From Winslowiella toletana (lineage in GTDB: Bacteria; Pseudomonadota; Gammaproteobacteria; Enterobacterales; Enterobacteriaceae): DNA of 64,000 bases. Positions 24,132 through 32,795 of this stretch are shown here, in pieces. Position 1 is the stretch's first letter, and every line of letters begins with the position of its first letter. The position numbers and the translations under genes are program-made. The stretch spans positions 3,534,001-3,598,000 of the forward strand of contig NZ_JAGGMQ010000001.1 in assembly GCF_017875465.1 (NCBI RefSeq), read 5' to 3'. The notes below the pieces were generated by a model, which saw nothing but the letters and a program-made list of their open reading frames with translations, did not search any database and had not been told where the DNA came from.

Positions 24132-24668
24132 ATGATGACACGATACGGAGTACTGGCGCTGTTTTTGACCCCGATGCTGCTGCCAATGGCGCAGGCTAAT
24201 GATAAAACCCAACTTTTTGAGCATGTAAATCAGCGTCTTGGCTGGATGAAAGATGTTGCCGGTTATAAAGCCAGGCATCATCAGGCAATTGAGGATTTGA
24301 CGCAGGAGTCACGGGTGCTCTCGCTGACTCTGAATAGTGCTGAGGGCCTTGATCTGCAACCACAGTCGGTTAAGCCCTTTATTACGGCACAGATGGATGT
24401 GGCCAAAGCGATACAATATCGTTATCGCGCTGACTGGCTGTCAATGCCGGAAGAGAAATGGACGCCATTACCCTTACCGGTGGTGCGGGAAAAAATTTCA
24501 ATGCTTAGTACGGACATCCTCCGCCATCTGGCGCAGATGCTGAAGTCCGGAGACCGTGTGCGTGAGGAGGACAGGCCGGCATTTAATATGCTGATCTCGC
24601 AACATAACATCGCCGAACCTGATAAAGCGATGCTTTTTGATACCCTGAAACAGGTGTCATTAAAATAG
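24132..24668 (+). CDS. Secreted monofunctional chorismate mutase (AroQ gamma class)
   Basis: Chorismate mutase, converting chorismate to prephenate, of the exported AroQ-gamma type (178 aa). A signal peptide ending at PMAQA is followed by FEHVNQRLGWMKDVAGYKARHHQAIEDLTQE: the Arg of NQRL, Lys of MKDVAGYK and the downstream QYRYRADWL are the conserved active-site and structural residues of this class. The protein should act in the periplasm. ATG 24132 has a GAGGA site 5 bp upstream. The class was first described in Erwinia herbicola and also occurs in plant- and animal-associated bacteria; its biological purpose is unsettled. Single-gene unit. Confidence 0.9.
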   Translation: MMTRYGVLALFLTPMLLPMAQANDKTQLFEHVNQRLGWMKDVAGYKARHHQAIEDLTQESRVLSLTLNSAEGLDLQPQSVKPFITAQMDVAKAIQYRYRADWLSMPEEKWTPLPLPVVREKISMLSTDILRHLAQMLKSGDRVREEDRPAFNMLISQHNIAEPDKAMLFDTLKQVSLK

Positions 24669-24672
24669 CGCG

Positions 24673-24843
24673 CTAACGCCAGACCTCGCCGCACAGCAGC
24701 ACTGCCTGCGGGCGTCGCTGATGAATCCTTTCTGCCATCCGCTGACAAGATTCAAGGGTAGGGTAGATATGTTCTGATACCGGCAGCGCGTCGCAGGCAT
24801 CGTAGCCGCAGGCGCTGACTAATAGTACAAAGCCAATTAACAT
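24673..24843 (-). CDS. Small predicted lipoprotein, 56 aa
   Basis: Short gene not usually called. The minus-strand ATG at 24843 has an AAGGAGGGG ribosome site 3-11 bp upstream, one of the best in the window. The peptide MLIGFVLLVSACGYDACDAL carries a lipobox (LVSAC) followed by a mature part with four cysteines in total and the helix YPTLESCQRMAERIHQRR, ending LLCGEVWR. Probably a membrane-anchored periplasmic lipoprotein with a disulfide. It is convergent with the chorismate mutase gene, with 4 bp between the stops. Function unknown. Confidence 0.65.
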   Translation of the reverse strand: MLIGFVLLVSACGYDACDALPVSEHIYPTLESCQRMAERIHQRRPQAVLLCGEVWR

Positions 24844-25202
24844 ATCCCCTCCTTAAACGACGGTCCCTGAAGAGGGAGACTCTCCGTCTTCAGGGTTTAA
24901 GTATAGCCGAGCGAAGCGGCAACTGCGTGTCAGACGCAGCAGTTGGAGGAAAAGATGAGTAAAACCAACGTATGCTTTTCAGCTGAAGCGGTGAAAATAT
25001 TGACCGCGTGAAATATATTTTTGCCATTATCGGCGAAAAAGATTAGCAGAAATAATAATGAATTGATTAATTCATTAATTTTATTTAACTCCGTTTTTGC
25101 CCATCATCTAAGAGACATCAGGCAAAAAAAAGTCAACAGTATCCCCCGGCAGATTATCTGCTGAGTGATTTTTGTTGACTATTTACAGCGGCTTATTAGC
25201 GA
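24844..25202. other. Gap with hairpins and a possible 18-codon micro-ORF
   Basis: A stem CCCTGAAGA / TCTTCAGGG lies at about 24866-24898 with a purine/pyrimidine-rich loop. A second stem (AACTGCGT ... ACGCAGCAGTT) ends just before a strong GGAGGAAAAG site and ATG at 24955, which opens an 18-codon frame (MSKTNVCFSAEAVKILTA) ending at 25011. Further on, TCAACA at 25133 and TGTTGA at 25174 bracket another dyad. The combination looks like a small regulated transcript, but no known RNA family is recognised. Confidence 0.3.
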
Positions 25203-25439
25203 TCAGGCTTTATTGTTATCAATGGTGATATTGGGAGCACACTGCTCACCCGCCTTTACCATACGGAATTCTGCTTTACCCTGATGTACATAGATGCAGG
25301 CACGACCCATGTCGCCGCCATCCTGTTCCTGCGAGAGTGAAACTGTAACCGTTTCTGCCATCGCGAGCGGTGAGAGCAGTATTGCTGCCATTGCCATAGC
25401 GGGCAGGTTGGTTGTATGCCATACCTGTGGGCATTTCAT
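25203..25439 (-). CDS. Small exported hypothetical protein, 78 aa
   Basis: Not recognised. The N-terminus (MKCPQVWHTTNLPAMAMAAI, then LLSPLAMA) is a signal peptide with cleavage before ETVTVSLSQEQ; the mature part is about 48 residues with two cysteines (GRACIYVHQG and GEQCAPN), probably a disulfide. ATG 25439 is chosen over 25448 because AAGGA is then correctly spaced. It is monocistronic. A periplasmic or secreted role is expected. Confidence 0.55.
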   Translation of the reverse strand: MKCPQVWHTTNLPAMAMAAILLSPLAMAETVTVSLSQEQDGGDMGRACIYVHQGKAEFRMVKAGEQCAPNITIDNNKA

Positions 25440-25448
25440 TTTGCACAT

Positions 25449-26106
25449 CCTTTTAACACACCGTAAGAGATTACCGGGTACCAGATAGCCAGCTAAACGC
25501 TATCAAAATAAGTTTGCTAATTATTGGTACTGCAAGTGTAAAACTATTGCGAACAACCTGAATCGGTCAATCTAATAATTGTCTAACAGATCACGCTTTT
25601 TAAAACTGTTTTTCAGAAACTGCCCCAAACCGGCGACGATCCCGACAAAATGCCTTATCAACCTGTGCCTATTTTGAGGCCGTTAATAGTTGAAGTAAAA
25701 TCCTAATGCTAAAGTTTCCGGTAAAACTCGGTTTTTAAGAAGTTTCCGGGTCACAGACCAGAAATAATCGAACAGTTATTTGCGCCTGATGGTGCTATTT
25801 TGGAATTCCGGTAAACAAATGCGAGGATTACATCAGCAATAACCTGAGTGTACTGGCACTGGCAGGACAATATCTGTATCAGCGCCATCTTCATCCCTGC
25901 GGGGCGGCATCTAACCACTGCAGTAAACCCCTGACGTCAGCGTCGATACTGCAACGAAGTCTGGAAAACTGATGAAGTTCAACCCTTAAAGCCCGCCACC
26001 CGCGGGCTTAGTCATTTCTGGCGTCAGCGAACCACGCTTGACCTTACCGTAAGGGGAGGGTTTACCCTTCAGATCTCTGAGGTTATCTGAGTGATGAGGA
26101 AATCCA
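25449..26106. other. 658-bp intergenic region with a terminator-like stem and a CueR-type promoter
   Basis: No convincing gene. The first 250 bp are AT-rich. A stem AGCCCGC / GCGGGCT (25990-26009) resembles a terminator. The 3' end carries the CueR-type promoter described separately. An open frame of roughly 48 codons ending near 25970 (…NNLSVLALAGQYLYQ…) has no recognised homology and no start signal. Confidence 0.5.
26038..26068 (+). promoter_or_regulatory. CueR-type (MerR family) promoter of the DUF305 gene
   Basis: A -35 element TTGACC (26038-26043) and a -10-like TACCCT (26063-26068) are separated by 19 bp, the overlong spacer that MerR-family activators correct. The spacer holds an imperfect dyad (ACCTTACC, GTAA, GGGGAGGGT) close to the E. 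coli cueO/copA CueR boxes, sharing the central CCGTAAGGG with cueO as I recall it. It lies 39 bp upstream of the DUF305 ATG. Copper or silver induction is predicted. Confidence 0.6.
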
Positions 26107-26457
26107 ATGAACAAGATAAAACCTTTCCTGCTGATTGCGTTGCTGGCGCCATTAAGCGTGCTGGCAGCGGAGACGATGCATATGGACCACGCAAAAGAGA
26201 GCGCCGCCCAGCAGAGTTATCAGAGCGGCATGGATAAGATGCATGGCGATATGATGCAGGGGATGCAGTCGGACAATCCTGATGTCGCTTTTGCTCAGGG
26301 GATGACGGCGCACCATCAGGGAGCGATTGATATGGCGAAAACCGAGCTGAAATATGGTAAAGACCCTGAAATGCGTAAACTGGCGCAGGAAATTATCGCC
26401 GCGCAACAGCCGGAGATCGACCGTATGCAGCGCTGGCTAAAACAGCAGAAGCGATAG
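26107..26457 (+). CDS. DUF305 family periplasmic metal-binding protein
   Basis: Exported DUF305 protein, 116 aa. A signal peptide ending at SVLAA is followed by a Met/His-rich mature region: ETMHMDHAKES, YQSGMDKMHGDMMQGMQ, and the family core FAQGMTAHHQGAIDMAKTEL, with the diagnostic Met-x-x-His-His (about 77-81), and AQQPEIDRMQRWL. Members such as CopM bind copper or silver in the periplasm. The CueR-type promoter immediately upstream independently supports a copper role. It appears monocistronic. Confidence 0.85.
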   Translation: MNKIKPFLLIALLAPLSVLAAETMHMDHAKESAAQQSYQSGMDKMHGDMMQGMQSDNPDVAFAQGMTAHHQGAIDMAKTELKYGKDPEMRKLAQEIIAAQQPEIDRMQRWLKQQKR

Positions 26458-26504
26458 TCCGCCGAGTCCCGCCGCCGCAGCGGCGGCGGGAGAGATGGCG
26501 TGTA

Positions 26505-27137
26505 TCAGGATGACTGACTGACGATTAATTTAATCCCCAGCAACGCCATCAGGCCACCGCCAAGGGTATCGAGCCGCTTTTTAAAACGCAGATAAGCGCT
26601 ACGTGGCGCGGTGGCGGAAAGCACCATAACCACAAACAGATACCAGGCAAAGTCGATGGCGAAAGAAGCGACTGGCAGCGCAATATTGATCCAGACAGGA
26701 TACTGGTGGCTGAGAAAAGCAGCGAATATACTGCCGAAAACCAGCGCGGTTTGCGGATTGCTGATCTGCGTCAGCAGGCCAAGACGAAAGCCGCGGGCGG
26801 CGCTATAGCCGTTCGATGCGCCAGTCTCCAGTTCGAGTGGCCGACGGGCGTTGATAATCATCTGATACGCCAGATACAACAGATAGAGGCCACCGGCAAT
26901 CTTCAACAGCCAGAACAGCCACGGAACCGTCAGTAAAATCGACTGTAACCCCATAATCGCTGCCAGCGCGAACAGCGCACAGCCGGTACTCATCCCTAAC
27001 GCGGTAAATACCCCGCAGCGACGACTCTCTGACATGGCGGTTTTGGCGACCAGCAAAAAGCTGGGGCCGGGTGACATCGAACCTACCGCAATGACTCCAC
27101 AAATTGATAAAAACGCAATCAGGCTACTATCCATCAC
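26505..27137 (-). CDS. LysE/RhtB family amino-acid exporter
   Basis: Inner-membrane exporter (210 aa, the normal size). The N-terminal GSMSPGPSFLLVAKTAMSES is the family signature (SPGP motif at about 22-27), followed by GVFTALGMSTGCALFALAA, and the second half has LLTQISNPQTALVFGSIF (about 115-132). About six helices. Members export homoserine lactone, threonine, lysine, arginine or cysteine; the specific substrate is not evident. Single gene, convergent with the DUF305 gene. Confidence 0.9.
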   Translation of the reverse strand: MMDSSLIAFLSICGVIAVGSMSPGPSFLLVAKTAMSESRRCGVFTALGMSTGCALFALAAIMGLQSILLTVPWLFWLLKIAGGLYLLYLAYQMIINARRPLELETGASNGYSAARGFRLGLLTQISNPQTALVFGSIFAAFLSHQYPVWINIALPVASFAIDFAWYLFVVMVLSATAPRSAYLRFKKRLDTLGGGLMALLGIKLIVSQSS

Positions 27138-27371
27138 ATACTCCTGTCAGGTTGGCACGTTAAGATGGGACTTAGCGCAAATTTAACGTAATCCACGGGA
27201 TAAAGGTGAACAGAATGGGGCAACTGGAACGGAAAGTTTCAGAATAAAGCCTGTTTAGTTCCGGGTGATTCGCCGCTTATTTCTGCACAAGTGCCCCCGC
27301 CCGCGGGAAAAGGGTAACGGGCGGAGGCTAAAGTTGTTAAAGTTGGCGTTTTACACCTTTGTGGAAACACT

Positions 27372-27566
27372 ATGTCTAACGAAATTGCACATCCATCCAG
27401 CAGTCCTAAGCAGGCAGCGTTGCAGCTGGTGATTGAACTGGTTCGCGCCGGTAAACTCAGCCCATTGCAGGGCGATGCGTCAAATATGATCTCTATTTAC
27501 GAACAGTTTAAAACGCATTTTGAATCGGACAAACATAAACACAACTCTGATTCCGCCATCTCTTAA
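27372..27566 (+). CDS. Hypothetical small protein, 64 aa
   Basis: Short cytoplasmic protein of unknown function. The central stretch KQAALQLVIELVRAGKLSPL followed by NMISIYEQFKTHFESD is predicted to form two helices; the ends are polar and probably disordered. A weak GGAAA site precedes the ATG. Small conserved proteins of this layout are frequent in enterobacteria. No operon partner. Confidence 0.5.
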   Translation: MSNEIAHPSSSPKQAALQLVIELVRAGKLSPLQGDASNMISIYEQFKTHFESDKHKHNSDSAIS

Positions 27567-27821
27567 CGGCATGCGTGGCAGGGATGCCCGTTCGCCATTC
27601 GCCTCTTTTTAGCGCTATTTAGTTCTTATAGATGTTATTCATTCCAGAAACGATGTAATCCGACTTTCGGATTGGCAATCTTTCCCTCTTGATGGCCGCA
27701 CTGACGTTAAAGTGTTAGCGTTATCACAATAGCGTTGCTCAATAAAATTTATGGTAATACAAAATAAAACAGCGGTTTAAATTTTTCCGCGAAAAATAGC
27801 CACTATCAGCGGGTAAACCAC

Positions 27822-28670
27822 ATGACGATGGCAACCATTGAGCACCATTCTGTAACGGATCGCGCATTCTTAATTACGCGCCGCATTGGGGATAAAACCT
27901 GTTCTCACCACTGGCATCAGTGGCTGGAAATTCTCCTGGTCGAACAGGGCTATGGCACTATTATTGTTGATAATCAGCAATATGCGTTGCGTCCTGGTCG
28001 GCTGTTTATCTTTCCACCCTATAAACTGCATAAGGTGCTGGTTGATGAGCGCGATCTTGCCAGCTACCGGCGCACCTTGATCCATCTGGACAGCGCCATT
28101 CTGATCAATTTCTTGCGTGATTTTCCGCATCAGCGCGCCCGTTTACAGCGCCTTTGTCATCAGCACGGCGCCGCTACCGTCTATGATTTAAGTGAATATC
28201 AGCACGGTCTCGAACAGTTATTCAGCGTTTATCAGCGCATTTTTGACAGCCGTCCATTTAATCTGCCGGACAGCGCCTGCCTGGTGTTACAGCTGCTGAA
28301 TTTTTTGCCGGAATATGCCGTGAACCGGGAGCCGCGCGATGACAGTATTTCCACGCGTGTGATGTTATGGGTTGAGGAAAATTACGCGCATAAATTTAGT
28401 CTCGCGGCGCTGGCGCTGTCGCTTAATTTATCGCGCAGTTATATCTCCCGCAGCTTCAAACAGGAGACCGGAGGGTTGATTCAGGATTATCTGTTGATGC
28501 GCCGCTTGTGGCAGGCGTGTGCCTGGTTGCGCAGCGAAGAGCTGCCGGTGGAGGCGATAGCAGAGCAGACCGGCTTTGCCGATACCTCCTATTTTATTAC
28601 CTGCTTTAAAAAGATGATTGGCGATACGCCGCTTAAATACCGTAAACGCCATCAGGATGATGGCGTTTAG
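27822..28670 (+). CDS. AraC-family transcriptional regulator
   Basis: 282-aa regulator. The N-terminal half is a cupin effector-binding domain (CSHHWHQWLEILLVEQGYG, then LRPGRLFIFPPYKLHKVLV). The C-terminal half holds two helix-turn-helix motifs: FSLAALALSLNLSRSYISRSF (about 192-212) and AIAEQTGFADTSYFITCFKK (about 245-264), ending with the usual PLKYRKRH. It lies tail to tail with a peptide-binding protein gene, 11 bp apart, so control of the adjacent peptide-type ABC transporter is plausible but unproven. Its last codons contain a bidirectional terminator hairpin. Confidence 0.9.
   Translation: MTMATIEHHSVTDRAFLITRRIGDKTCSHHWHQWLEILLVEQGYGTIIVDNQQYALRPGRLFIFPPYKLHKVLVDERDLASYRRTLIHLDSAILINFLRDFPHQRARLQRLCHQHGAATVYDLSEYQHGLEQLFSVYQRIFDSRPFNLPDSACLVLQLLNFLPEYAVNREPRDDSISTRVMLWVEENYAHKFSLAALALSLNLSRSYISRSFKQETGGLIQDYLLMRRLWQACAWLRSEELPVEAIAEQTGFADTSYFITCFKKMIGDTPLKYRKRHQDDGV
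28644..28668. terminator. Bidirectional terminator inside the 3' end of the AraC-type gene
   Basis: An 11-bp perfect stem (AAACGCCATCA / TGATGGCGTTT) with loop GGA, flanked by A and T bases, is embedded in the last codons of the regulator gene and sits between convergent genes. Coding and termination functions overlap here. Confidence 0.65.
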
Positions 28671-28681
28671 CGGCAGCGGAG

Positions 28682-30256
28682 TTACTTACTGACCTGATCG
28701 TAGTAAAGCATGCTGGTGCCAATCCCCTGTTGTGCGCCTTTAACATTATCGCGCAGACCCACCAGTTTTTGCCCCTGCAAGGTCACCACATACGGCGAGT
28801 TGTGCTGAATCTCTTTTTGCAGCTCGACATACAGCGCCTGGCGCTTCTGCACATCACTCTCCGCCGCTGCGGCGCGGGTCTGCGCGCTGAGTTTGGGGAT
28901 CTCCCAGCCAACACGCCAGGCGAGGGTTTTCGGACCACCGGGTACATTCAAGGCAAAGGTGCTGGCATTGGTATTGGGATCGACATAGTCCGCTCCCCAG
29001 TAGATAAAGATCGACTGGAAATTACGTCCGCGCATTTTGCTCCACAGTTCTGATTCTGCCACTGGCTGAATATCTATATTGATATCCGCTTTAGCAAAGC
29101 TGGCCTGCAACGCCTGCGCCACATCAGTGTACGGCGGCTGATTGACAATAGTCAGGGAGAAACGGGTGCCGGGCTTAATGCCAGCCTGTTGCAGGATACT
29201 CTTCGCTTTGGCGACATCCAGTTTAAATGGCTGATCGGTTAATGCGCCGTCAAAGCCCTGCGGCAGAAACGCCTGGTGCACCTGATACTGTCCCTTCAGT
29301 AACTCACCAGACAGGCTGTCATAATCCACCAGCCAGCGTGCGGCCTGCCAGAGTGCCGGATTGCCCAGCGCCGGTTGCTGTTTGTCCTGGGTGTTAAAAC
29401 CCAGATAGTAGATCAGACTGGAAGGGAAGGCGGAAACTTTAATGCCGGGATGATTTTTAATCGCATCAAACTGATCGGCACCCAGTTCATAGGCGACATC
29501 GGCATCACCCTGTTCCAGCAGCAAACGTCGCGAGCCGGGATCGGCCACCCCTTTCAGAATCACCCGTTTCAGTTTCGGCGCGGGACGGGCCTGCGGATTC
29601 TGTTCCAGCACCAGCGCCTGCTGCGGAACATAGTTGCGAATGCTGTAAGCGGCGCTGCCAGCGGAGCGGGTGCGCAGCCAGCCGTTACCAAAATCGTTAT
29701 CTCTGGCATGCTGCTGTACCAGTTTGCTGTCGACAATCGATGCCACCGGCGCGGTCAGCAGACGCAGCGCCAGATCGCTGCCAATTGGCGAAACCCAGCG
29801 TAATTCCACTTTGTCATCGCTGATACGCGTGAACTGCGTGTCGATATTTTCTGGCGTCCAGCCTAATTCGCCAAGGATAAACGCCGGGGTTTTATTCAGC
29901 TTTACCACTCGCGTCAGTGACCAGATAACGTCGTCGGCGGTGATGGCATTGCCACTGGCAAAGCGACTGCCTGGCTTCAGATTAAATACCAGGCTGTGTT
30001 CGCTGCTGCCGGGTTGCCAGCCGGTTGCCAGTTCCGCTACCAGCTGACGCGGATTATTGCGATCCGACGCCACCAGCCCCTGATAGAGATCGGTCAGGCT
30101 GCTGGTACTGACGGTTTCAAAGCTCTCTGCCGGATCGAAACTGATAATGCCATCAAGTGGGATTGCCACAACTAAAGTGTCGGCGGGCGTCGCCGCATGG
30201 ACAGCAGCGGTAAAAGTTAATGCACTGGCGATGGCGACGGGCAGAAGTTTACGCAT
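28682..30256 (-). CDS. Peptide-type ABC transporter substrate-binding protein (second paralogue)
   Basis: Periplasmic family-5 binding protein (SBP_bac_5), 524 aa. Signal peptide MRKLLPVAIASALTFTAAVHA; mature start ATPADTLVVAIPLDGIISFDP; family blocks GSRFASGNAITADDVIWSL (about 100-118) and LLLEQGDADVAYELGADQ are seen. It is a clear paralogue of the protein encoded at 33844-35412 (same length, both ending in YYxQVSK), but it lies 183 bp beyond the last ATPase gene, with its own AGGA ribosome site. It may be transcribed separately and widen the ligand range of the same permease. Confidence 0.88.
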   Translation of the reverse strand: MRKLLPVAIASALTFTAAVHAATPADTLVVAIPLDGIISFDPAESFETVSTSSLTDLYQGLVASDRNNPRQLVAELATGWQPGSSEHSLVFNLKPGSRFASGNAITADDVIWSLTRVVKLNKTPAFILGELGWTPENIDTQFTRISDDKVELRWVSPIGSDLALRLLTAPVASIVDSKLVQQHARDNDFGNGWLRTRSAGSAAYSIRNYVPQQALVLEQNPQARPAPKLKRVILKGVADPGSRRLLLEQGDADVAYELGADQFDAIKNHPGIKVSAFPSSLIYYLGFNTQDKQQPALGNPALWQAARWLVDYDSLSGELLKGQYQVHQAFLPQGFDGALTDQPFKLDVAKAKSILQQAGIKPGTRFSLTIVNQPPYTDVAQALQASFAKADINIDIQPVAESELWSKMRGRNFQSIFIYWGADYVDPNTNASTFALNVPGGPKTLAWRVGWEIPKLSAQTRAAAAESDVQKRQALYVELQKEIQHNSPYVVTLQGQKLVGLRDNVKGAQQGIGTSMLYYDQVSK

Positions 30257-30402
30257 TTGATGATCCTGATGAGGGGGGATATCAGGACTATAGGGGGCAA
30301 ACTGGGCGTTGGAAATATCACTTCAGACTATGGTATCCCGCTTTCAGACTATAGCCAGATCAAGGATTTATAATTAACCGGGCGGGATTAAAATATGATC
30401 CT

Positions 30403-30428
30403 GTAGGGGCGGCGTTCTCGCCGCCCGT
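30403..30428 (+). repeat. Dispersed 26-bp palindromic repeat, copy A
   Basis: GTAG followed by a stem GGGCGGCG / CGCCGCCC with loop TTCT. It is identical over 26 bp, in opposite orientation, to the copy at 56789-56814 and one base different from the copy at 47336. It is located just after the end of the ABC transporter operon (stop at 30439, minus strand). Confidence 0.75.
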
Positions 30429-30438
30429 CTCATACGGA

Positions 30439-31104
30439 TTAACCGACAATCCGCCCATTGGCCATACGGGCGGCGCGATCGCACATATGGTCGATCACAT
30501 CCGGATCATGGCTGACCAGCACCATGGTCAGATTATCGAGGCGCTTCAGATCGTTCAGCAGATTAAGGATCTCGGCCTGCACCGACATATCCAGCGCTGA
30601 AGTGGGTTCATCCAGCAGCAGCACCTTTGGCTCTAACAGCAGTGCGCGCACAATGGCGACACGCTGGCGCTGTCCGCCGGAGAGCTGGTGCGGATAGCGG
30701 TCGGCCATCGCCGGATCGAGACCGACATGACGAAACCCCTGATCGATGCGATCATTGATATCCTGCACCTTCAACAGTTTTAGCGGCTCGGCCAGCGTGC
30801 GGCGCAGGCGGTGGCGCGGATGCAGCGAGGCGTAAGGATCCTGAAACACCATCTGCACTTCGCGGCGCAGGTCGCCGGTAAAGGCTTTGCCAGCGACGAC
30901 CTGATGCCCGGCCAGCTGCATGCTGCCCTGCCAGTGTGGATTCAGTCCGGCCATCACCCACAGCAGCGACGATTTGCCGCAGCCGGACGGACCCACCAGT
31001 CCAAAACATTCGCCAGCGGCAATCGTCAGGTTAATATCATGCACCACGGTGCGCAGATCATAGCCCTGCTTATGCGCCACACTCAGCTGTTGCAGATCAA
31101 TCAT
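30439..31104 (-). CDS. Peptide-type ABC transporter ATP-binding protein (DppF/OppF-like)
   Basis: ATPase, 221 aa. Walker A GPSGCGKSSL (about 39-48), Q-loop MVFQDPYASLHPR, signature LSGGQRQRVAIVRALL, Walker B VLLLDEPTSALD and switch SHDPDVIDHM are all intact. It lacks the C-terminal oligopeptide extension found in OppF, so is short for the family. The ATG at 31104 (MIDLQQLSV) overlaps the preceding gene by 8 bp; a longer upstream frame is not protein-like. Last gene of the five-gene operon starting at 35412. Confidence 0.9.
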   Translation of the reverse strand: MIDLQQLSVAHKQGYDLRTVVHDINLTIAAGECFGLVGPSGCGKSSLLWVMAGLNPHWQGSMQLAGHQVVAGKAFTGDLRREVQMVFQDPYASLHPRHRLRRTLAEPLKLLKVQDINDRIDQGFRHVGLDPAMADRYPHQLSGGQRQRVAIVRALLLEPKVLLLDEPTSALDMSVQAEILNLLNDLKRLDNLTMVLVSHDPDVIDHMCDRAARMANGRIVG

Positions 31105-31945
31105 GCTCACGAGTCGCCTCCAGTGCCGCGCGATCGAGAACCGGCAGCGTCTGCCCGTGGGTCGCTTTGCTGGGACGACAGGACCACAGGGTTCGGGTGT
31201 AGGGATGCGTGGCGCGCGGGAGTTCAGCGGCGGGCAGGGTATCCAGCACTTCACCTTTGTACATCACCATCACCCGATCGCAATGCTCCGCGACTTGTTG
31301 CAGATCATGACTGATCAGCAGCAGCCCCATATTGCGCTGCTCCACCAGACGGCGGATAAGCGCCAGCACCTGATCGCGCATCGCGTGATCGAGCGCAGAG
31401 GTCGGTTCGTCAGCAATCAAAAATTGCGGATCGGCAATCAGCGCAATTGCCAGCATCACGCGCTGCCCCATGCCGCCGGAGAGCTGATGCGGATAACGCG
31501 TCATCAGCTGAGCCGGTTGCGGCAGACCCACCGCATCCAGCATCTCGCACACCTTTTCGCGGCGTTCGGCGCGGCTAAAGGCGCGATGCAGCTTGAGTGG
31601 CTCCTCAACCTGCCAGCCAATGGTGCGCACAGGGTTCAGGGCATATTTAGGATCCTGCATGACCATCGCCAGCTTACTGGCGCGTAACTGGCTCCAGCGG
31701 CGTTCAGTCAGAGTTAAGGCATTTTCCCCGGCGACGCTTAAGCTGCGCGCCTGCACATGCAGTGAAGGCGCTAACAGGCCCATTAGCGCGCGGGCGGTGA
31801 GTGATTTACCGGAACCGGATTCACCCACCAGCGCCACACGTTCGCGTCCGAGGGTAAAAGAGAGATCTTTTACCAGCGTAGCGCCATCATTCAGCGAAAT
31901 ACTTAGCCTGTCGGCGATAATCAGCGCGGAAGAATCAGTTGGCAT
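31097..31945 (-). CDS. Peptide-type ABC transporter ATP-binding protein (DppD/OppD-like)
   Basis: ATPase of about 282 aa. Walker A GESGSGKSLTAR, Q-loop MVMQDPKYALNPVR, signature LSGGMGQRVMLAIAL (Met in place of the usual Gln), Walker B FLIADEPTSALD and switch SHDLQQVAEH are visible. The C-terminal motif HPYTRTLWSCRPS is the short tail seen in OppD/DppD-type ATPases. The start may be ATG 31945 (11-bp overlap with the permease gene) or GTG 31966; no strong ribosome site favours either. Confidence 0.88.
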   Translation of the reverse strand: MPTDSSALIIADRLSISLNDGATLVKDLSFTLGRERVALVGESGSGKSLTARALMGLLAPSLHVQARSLSVAGENALTLTERRWSQLRASKLAMVMQDPKYALNPVRTIGWQVEEPLKLHRAFSRAERREKVCEMLDAVGLPQPAQLMTRYPHQLSGGMGQRVMLAIALIADPQFLIADEPTSALDHAMRDQVLALIRRLVEQRNMGLLLISHDLQQVAEHCDRVMVMYKGEVLDTLPAAELPRATHPYTRTLWSCRPSKATHGQTLPVLDRAALEATREHD

Positions 31946-32795
31946 TTCGGGTATCCAGTCGGTCACGCAGGCCGTCGCCTGTCAGGTTAAAGGCAAGGCT
32001 GGCAAACAGAATCGCGCCACCTGGTGCGGCAGCGACCCACCACTGGTCAAAAATCACCTTACTGCCTTCGGCGACCATTGAACCCCATTCCGCCGTCGGT
32101 GGCTGAACGCCCATCCCGAGGAAGCCAAGACCGGCGGCGGCAAGAATAATTCCGCCGAGGCTGAGTGCGGCGCGCACCACGGCGCTTGGCATGCAGAGCG
32201 GCAGAATATGACCAAACATCAGACGCAGGCCAGTAATGCCCTGCATCCGCGCAGCGGCGAGGTAATCGCTACGACGCAGCGCAAGGGTTTCCGCGCGCGC
32301 CTGACGCGCAAAGGGCGGCCAGCTGGTCAGCGCCAGCGCCAGTGCGCCATTCATCAGCCCCGGGCCAAGCATCGCCACCAGCGCCAGCGCGATCACCAGG
32401 TTTGGCAGTGACAGAAAGATATCGGTAATGCGCATCAGCACACGTTCGGTCCAGCCGCCAAGATAACCGGCAGCGATACCGACCAGCATGCCAACCGGAA
32501 TGGTCAGCAGCAGAATCAGCGACACCAGCAGCAGCGTCGGACGGGTGCCGTAAATCACCCGCGACAGCAGATCGCGGCCAAAGCCGTCGGTGCCCAGCCA
32601 GTGAGCGGCAGAGGGCGGCAACAGGCGTGCGGACATTAGCTGGGCATTGGGGTCAAAAGGCGCCAGCAGCGGCGCCAGCAGTGCGGTCAGCAGCAGAATG
32701 GCCACCAGCGTGCCGCCAGCCACCAGGGTAGTCACCCGGCGACGGCGATAGCGACGCGGCGCCACAGTTTCAGCATCAGTTAAATTTTGCGTCAT
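31935..32795 (-). CDS. Peptide-type ABC transporter permease (DppC/OppC-like)
   Basis: Inner-membrane permease, 286 aa. The N-terminal basic stretch (RRYRRRRV) and first helix are followed by the OppC_N segment with LGTDGFGRDLLSRVIYGTR (about 68-86), which is diagnostic for DppC-type subunits. The coupling loop is AARMQGITGLRLMFGHILPLCMP. GLGFLGMGVQPPTAEWGSMV is the family C-terminal block. It overlaps the neighbouring permease gene by 4 bp and pairs with it. Confidence 0.92.
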   Translation of the reverse strand: MTQNLTDAETVAPRRYRRRRVTTLVAGGTLVAILLLTALLAPLLAPFDPNAQLMSARLLPPSAAHWLGTDGFGRDLLSRVIYGTRPTLLLVSLILLLTIPVGMLVGIAAGYLGGWTERVLMRITDIFLSLPNLVIALALVAMLGPGLMNGALALALTSWPPFARQARAETLALRRSDYLAAARMQGITGLRLMFGHILPLCMPSAVVRAALSLGGIILAAAGLGFLGMGVQPPTAEWGSMVAEGSKVIFDQWWVAAAPGGAILFASLAFNLTGDGLRDRLDTRNAN

